A stretch of DNA of 18,142 nucleotides from Candidatus Omnitrophota bacterium. GTDB taxonomy: Bacteria > Ratteibacteria > UBA8468 > B48-G9 > JAFGKM01. The position numbers and the translations under genes were made by a program. Where the stretch lies: NCBI GenBank assembly GCA_023818785.1, contig JAMWCO010000010.1, positions 1 through 18,142 on the forward strand. Reading direction: 5' to 3'. Numbering within the stretch: position 1 is the stretch's first letter; every line of letters begins with the position of its first letter. Shown here one piece after another: positions 15,722-18,142 of this stretch. Below the pieces are notes generated by a model. That model ran no database searches. It saw only the letters and a program-made list of their open reading frames with translations, and was not told where the DNA came from.

Positions 15722-16315
15722 ATGGTACTATATCCAGAAATTATAGAAAGATTATTAGAAAAACTTAAAAAACTTCCTGGTATAGGTCCTAAAAGTGCAG
15801 AAAGGATTATTTATTATTTAATTCAACAAAAAGATGCTGATGTAATTTCTCTTGGAGAAGCAATAATATCTCTTAAAAATAAGGTAAAACTTTGTAGAAG
15901 ATGTTTTAATTTTTCAGAAGGTGAGTTATGTAATATATGTCTTGATGAAAAAAGAGAAAATATTATATGTGTTGTAGAAGAAGTAAAGGACTTAATCTCA
16001 ATTGAAAAAACAAATTTTAAAGGAAGATACCATGTATTATGGGGAAAAATTTCAATACTTGATAATATAAAACCAGAAGAATTAAAAATACCCCAATTAA
16101 TTGAAAGAATAAAAAATGAGAAAGTTGAAGAAGTTATAATTGCAACAAATCCAACAATGGAAGGAGAAAATACAAGTATTTATATCTCTGAAATATTGAA
16201 AAAAATTGGGATAAAACATTCAAGATTGGCAATTGGATTACCAGTTGGGAGTGAACTTGAATATATTGATACTCAAACATTGAAAAAAGCAATAGAAGGG
16301 AGGAGGGAATTATAA
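15722..16315 (+). CDS. recR: Recombination protein RecR
   Basis: RecR works with RecO and RecF to load RecA on single-stranded gaps. The 197-residue protein has a helix-hairpin-helix at 15-33 (KKLPGIGPKSAERIIYYL) and a C4 zinc site (Cys58, 61, 70, 73). A Toprim domain follows (about 80-175: ICVVEEVKD and IIATNPTMEGENTSIY), and it ends in KAIEGRREL. The length is normal. It starts one base after ybaB and has no Shine-Dalgarno of its own, so translation probably depends on coupling. Its last codons GGG AGG AGG GAA include an AGGAGG that seems to serve as the ribosome-binding site of the next gene. Confidence 0.95.
   Translation: MVLYPEIIERLLEKLKKLPGIGPKSAERIIYYLIQQKDADVISLGEAIISLKNKVKLCRRCFNFSEGELCNICLDEKRENIICVVEEVKDLISIEKTNFKGRYHVLWGKISILDNIKPEELKIPQLIERIKNEKVEEVIIATNPTMEGENTSIYISEILKKIGIKHSRLAIGLPVGSELEYIDTQTLKKAIEGRREL
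16301..16314 (+). promoter_or_regulatory. Ribosome-binding site with apparent non-AUG start
   Basis: AGGAGG (16301-16306) lies five bases before ATA (16312-16314), which overlaps the recR stop TAA (16313-16315). An ATT at 16309 is in frame but only two bases from the site. No ATG, GTG or TTG occurs in this frame until TTG at 16402, which has no ribosome-binding site. Confidence 0.5.
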
Positions 16316-17208
16316 AATTTCTTCTTAACATAACTTTTATTCTTTTTTCTTTTATTGGAAAATATTTCCCTGAAAAATTCTGTTTCTTAATTGCAAGAAT
16401 TTTGACAGAAATAAGATATATTTTTACTTCCAATTTAAGAAAAATAATGAAGAAAAATCTTAAAATAATTTTAAATTTTAAAAAAGGAGATAAAATCAAA
16501 CAAGAAGATTTAGCCAGATATGTTAAAGAGGTCTATTATAATTTTGGTAGGTATATGGCTGAATTCTTCACAATCCCAAAGTTAAATTATAGAAAGTTAA
16601 GAGAAAGAGTAATTGTTGAAAATATAGAATTACTTGAAGGGTCATTATCAAAAGGGAATGGTGTAATTGCTCTAACTGCTCATATTGGGAATTGGGAACT
16701 TGCAGGAATTATAACTTCAATTCTGGGTCATAAAATTTGTGCAGTTGTCATACCTTATTTAACACCTAAAATAACAGAAATATATAAGAAAATAAGAGAA
16801 AGTAAAGGAGTTGAAGTTATCTTTACAGGTTCAAATCCAAAGGAATTTATAAGATTTAAAAAAGAAAATAAAATTCTTGCAATATTAGGAGACAGAGTTT
16901 TTACTGAAAAAGGCGTAATAGTAAATTTTATGGGGAAAAAAGCAATTTTCCCAAGGGGTCCTGCTACTCTTGCTATAAAATTGAAAACAGAATTTATTGC
17001 TGGATTTTTGGTAAGGGAAAACAAAAAATATAAATTATTTTTTGAACAAATTGCCTATCCAGATGAAAAATTGAGTGAAGATGAAAAAATTGATTATTTG
17101 CTTAATCAAAGTGTGAAAATTATTGAAAAAGTTATATTAAAATATCCAACTCAGTGGCTAAATTTTCAGGATATATGGGTTGAGGAAGATGAAAAAGAAA
17201 AAATATAA
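16312..17208 (+). CDS. LpxL/HtrB-like lipid A or lysophospholipid acyltransferase
   Basis: This envelope acyltransferase belongs to the Lip_A_acyltrans type (PF03279). Starting at 16312 gives 298 residues, the normal size. The segment upstream of the TTG at 16402 encodes the expected N-terminal membrane anchor and helix (KFLLNITFILFSFIGKYFP, then ARILTEIRYIFTSNLRKIMKKNL). HIGNWE (about 124-129) is the family's H-x4-D/E catalytic motif. ILGDRVF, VNFMGKKAIFPRGPATLA and the C-terminal YPTQWLNFQDIW also fit. The start codon appears to be ATA or ATT, and a TTG start at 16402 would cut off the anchor. The protein likely acylates lipid A precursors or another membrane lipid at the inner face of the cytoplasmic membrane. 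Coupling to recR upstream and mazG downstream (20-base overlap) is tight. Confidence 0.8.
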   Translation: MKFLLNITFILFSFIGKYFPEKFCFLIARILTEIRYIFTSNLRKIMKKNLKIILNFKKGDKIKQEDLARYVKEVYYNFGRYMAEFFTIPKLNYRKLRERVIVENIELLEGSLSKGNGVIALTAHIGNWELAGIITSILGHKICAVVIPYLTPKITEIYKKIRESKGVEVIFTGSNPKEFIRFKKENKILAILGDRVFTEKGVIVNFMGKKAIFPRGPATLAIKLKTEFIAGFLVRENKKYKLFFEQIAYPDEKLSEDEKIDYLLNQSVKIIEKVILKYPTQWLNFQDIWVEEDEKEKI

Positions 17209-17569
17209 ATTTGAAGATGCAGTAAAAATTATGGAAAAGATAAGAAAGAAATGTCCCTGGGATAAAAAACAAACAAATGAGAGTATTTTGAAATATTTAA
17301 AAGAAGAGATAGAAGAATTTATAAAAGAAATTGAGAATAAAAATTATGAAGGTATGAAGGAAGAACTTGGAGATATTTTATGGCAAGTATTATTTCACTC
17401 ACAAATTTTAAAAGAAAAAAAGATATTTACAATTGACCAGGTAATTGATAATTTATGCAAAAAGATGATAAGAAGGCACCCTCATGTCTTTGAAAATAAA
17501 AAAATTAAAGATGAGAAAGAAGTAATTGAAAATTGGGAAAAAATTAAAAAAATTGAAAAATCTCTTTAA
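17189..17569 (+). CDS. mazG: MazG-like nucleoside triphosphate pyrophosphohydrolase
   Basis: MazG-family enzymes hydrolyse NTPs to NMPs and pyrophosphate and limit aberrant nucleotides. I chose the ATG at 17189; an in-frame TTG at 17180 adds only three residues. The 126-residue protein is a single all-alpha MazG domain. KKCPWDKKQTNESILKYLKEE is the classical N-terminal signature, EEIEEF provides the EExxE metal site, and EELGD gives the second acidic pair. KMIRRHPHVFE is the C-terminal motif. Escherichia coli MazG has about twice this length, with two such domains. Short one-domain forms are common elsewhere. It overlaps the acyltransferase gene by 20 bases and shares its stop bases with the convergent oxidoreductase gene. 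Confidence 0.9.
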   Translation: MKKKKYKFEDAVKIMEKIRKKCPWDKKQTNESILKYLKEEIEEFIKEIENKNYEGMKEELGDILWQVLFHSQILKEKKIFTIDQVIDNLCKKMIRRHPHVFENKKIKDEKEVIENWEKIKKIEKSL

Positions 17570-18142
17570 ATTAATAGATTTTCTATATATTTTGCAATTG
17601 AAATACAACAAGTCAAACCAGGAGAATCAATACCAATAAGATTTATAAAACCTGGTAATTCCTTTTTTATAATAAAATCTTTAAATTCTTCTCCCTTTCC
17701 CTGCAATTTTGGTCTTATACCATAACTTTCTGAAACTAAATAATCTAATTCTATTTTTGGTAAATATTTTTTAATTTGAGAGTAAAAAATCTCTTTTTTC
17801 CTTTCATTTACTTTAAATATTGAACTTTCTTTTTCAGTAGAATACGGAGGATAAATTTTATTTACATATTCAATATCAGGACCCGCTCTTAAAGACCCAT
17901 CAAATCTTGGTGTTAAATGTATCCCAAGCCCTTCTTTCATTGGGATGGGATAAATAAGTAAAGGTATATTAAACTTTTTTGAAATTGTAAAATAATCACC
18001 TTTCGCCCAGAAAATTTCATAATTAAAACCGAGTAATTTTGATATTTCTTCTGCATATAAACCAGCACAGTTTATAACAATTTCTGAAAAATATTTACCC
18101 TTTTCTGTTTCTAAAAGATAAAGACCATTTTTCTTTTCAATA
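17566..18142 (-). CDS. lhgO: FAD-dependent oxidoreductase, LhgO-like, C-terminal part
   Basis: The frame is open from the window edge to the stop at 17566, giving 191 residues; the N-terminal FAD-binding part lies outside. EIVINCAGLYAEEISKLLG and KGDYFTI match the DAO-fold (PF01266) core. IYPIPMKEGLGIHLTPRFDGS, AGPDIEYV, SYGIRPKLQGKGEEFKDF and IGIDSPGLTCCISIAKYI are close to the signature regions of L-2-hydroxyglutarate dehydrogenase/oxidase. The family oxidises L-2-hydroxyglutarate to 2-oxoglutarate, although glycerol-3-phosphate dehydrogenase-like relatives share the fold. An ATG at 17940 is internal and not the start. Its stop shares TTAA (17566-17569) with the mazG stop on the other strand. 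Confidence 0.85.
   Translation of the reverse strand, partial: IEKKNGLYLLETEKGKYFSEIVINCAGLYAEEISKLLGFNYEIFWAKGDYFTISKKFNIPLLIYPIPMKEGLGIHLTPRFDGSLRAGPDIEYVNKIYPPYSTEKESSIFKVNERKKEIFYSQIKKYLPKIELDYLVSESYGIRPKLQGKGEEFKDFIIKKELPGFINLIGIDSPGLTCCISIAKYIENLLI

Overview
The window comes from an AT-rich bacterial chromosome with very compact gene packing. The only GC-rich parts are the structural RNAs. An LpxL-type acyltransferase suggests a Gram-negative envelope, and an AcsE-type methyltransferase points to corrinoid/folate C1 chemistry. The 16S rRNA departs from common bacteria near its 5' end, which suggests an uncultivated lineage. I cannot name the phylum from sequence alone. The GC-rich RNA stems would fit growth at raised temperature, but that is inference.

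Layout, left to right. A minus-strand operon (1-2064) encodes a GldA/GldF/GldG-like ABC system: ATPase, ABC-2 permease and a GldG-type membrane protein cut by the window edge. A palindrome lies in the divergent promoter region that separates it from plus-strand rpiB-pabB-pabC (2205-4873), which covers pentose phosphate isomerisation and p-aminobenzoate synthesis. A minimal zincin metallopeptidase runs convergently (4875-5213). It is followed by a secreted protein of unknown function (5259-6692), an AcsE-like methyl-H4folate methyltransferase, and a tRNA-Pro(GGG) that begins on the base after the methyltransferase stop codon. A nitroreductase and a 66-residue membrane/poly-proline protein lead into a 16S rRNA gene (8571-10138). 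That gene has its own consensus promoter, boxA-like leader and 19-bp processing stem, and no 23S, 5S or spacer tRNA follows.

After the 16S gene, dnaJ-cutA-FAH hydrolase form a run with 4-nt overlaps, ended by a convergent nitrilase-family gene. A 414-nt AT-rich gap precedes the dnaX-ybaB-recR-lpxL-like-mazG operon, which joins replication clamp loading and recombination repair to an envelope acyltransferase and nucleotide clean-up. The window closes with the C-terminal part of an LhgO-type FAD oxidoreductase on the minus strand.

Four themes recur. Several promoters sit so close to the ATG that the mRNAs should be leaderless or nearly so. Three convergent gene pairs leave no room for intrinsic terminators. 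The lpxL-like gene appears to start at a non-AUG codon that overlaps the recR stop. The 16S gene is detached from the rest of the rRNA operon. I found no CRISPR array, insertion sequence, prophage or recognisable defence system.
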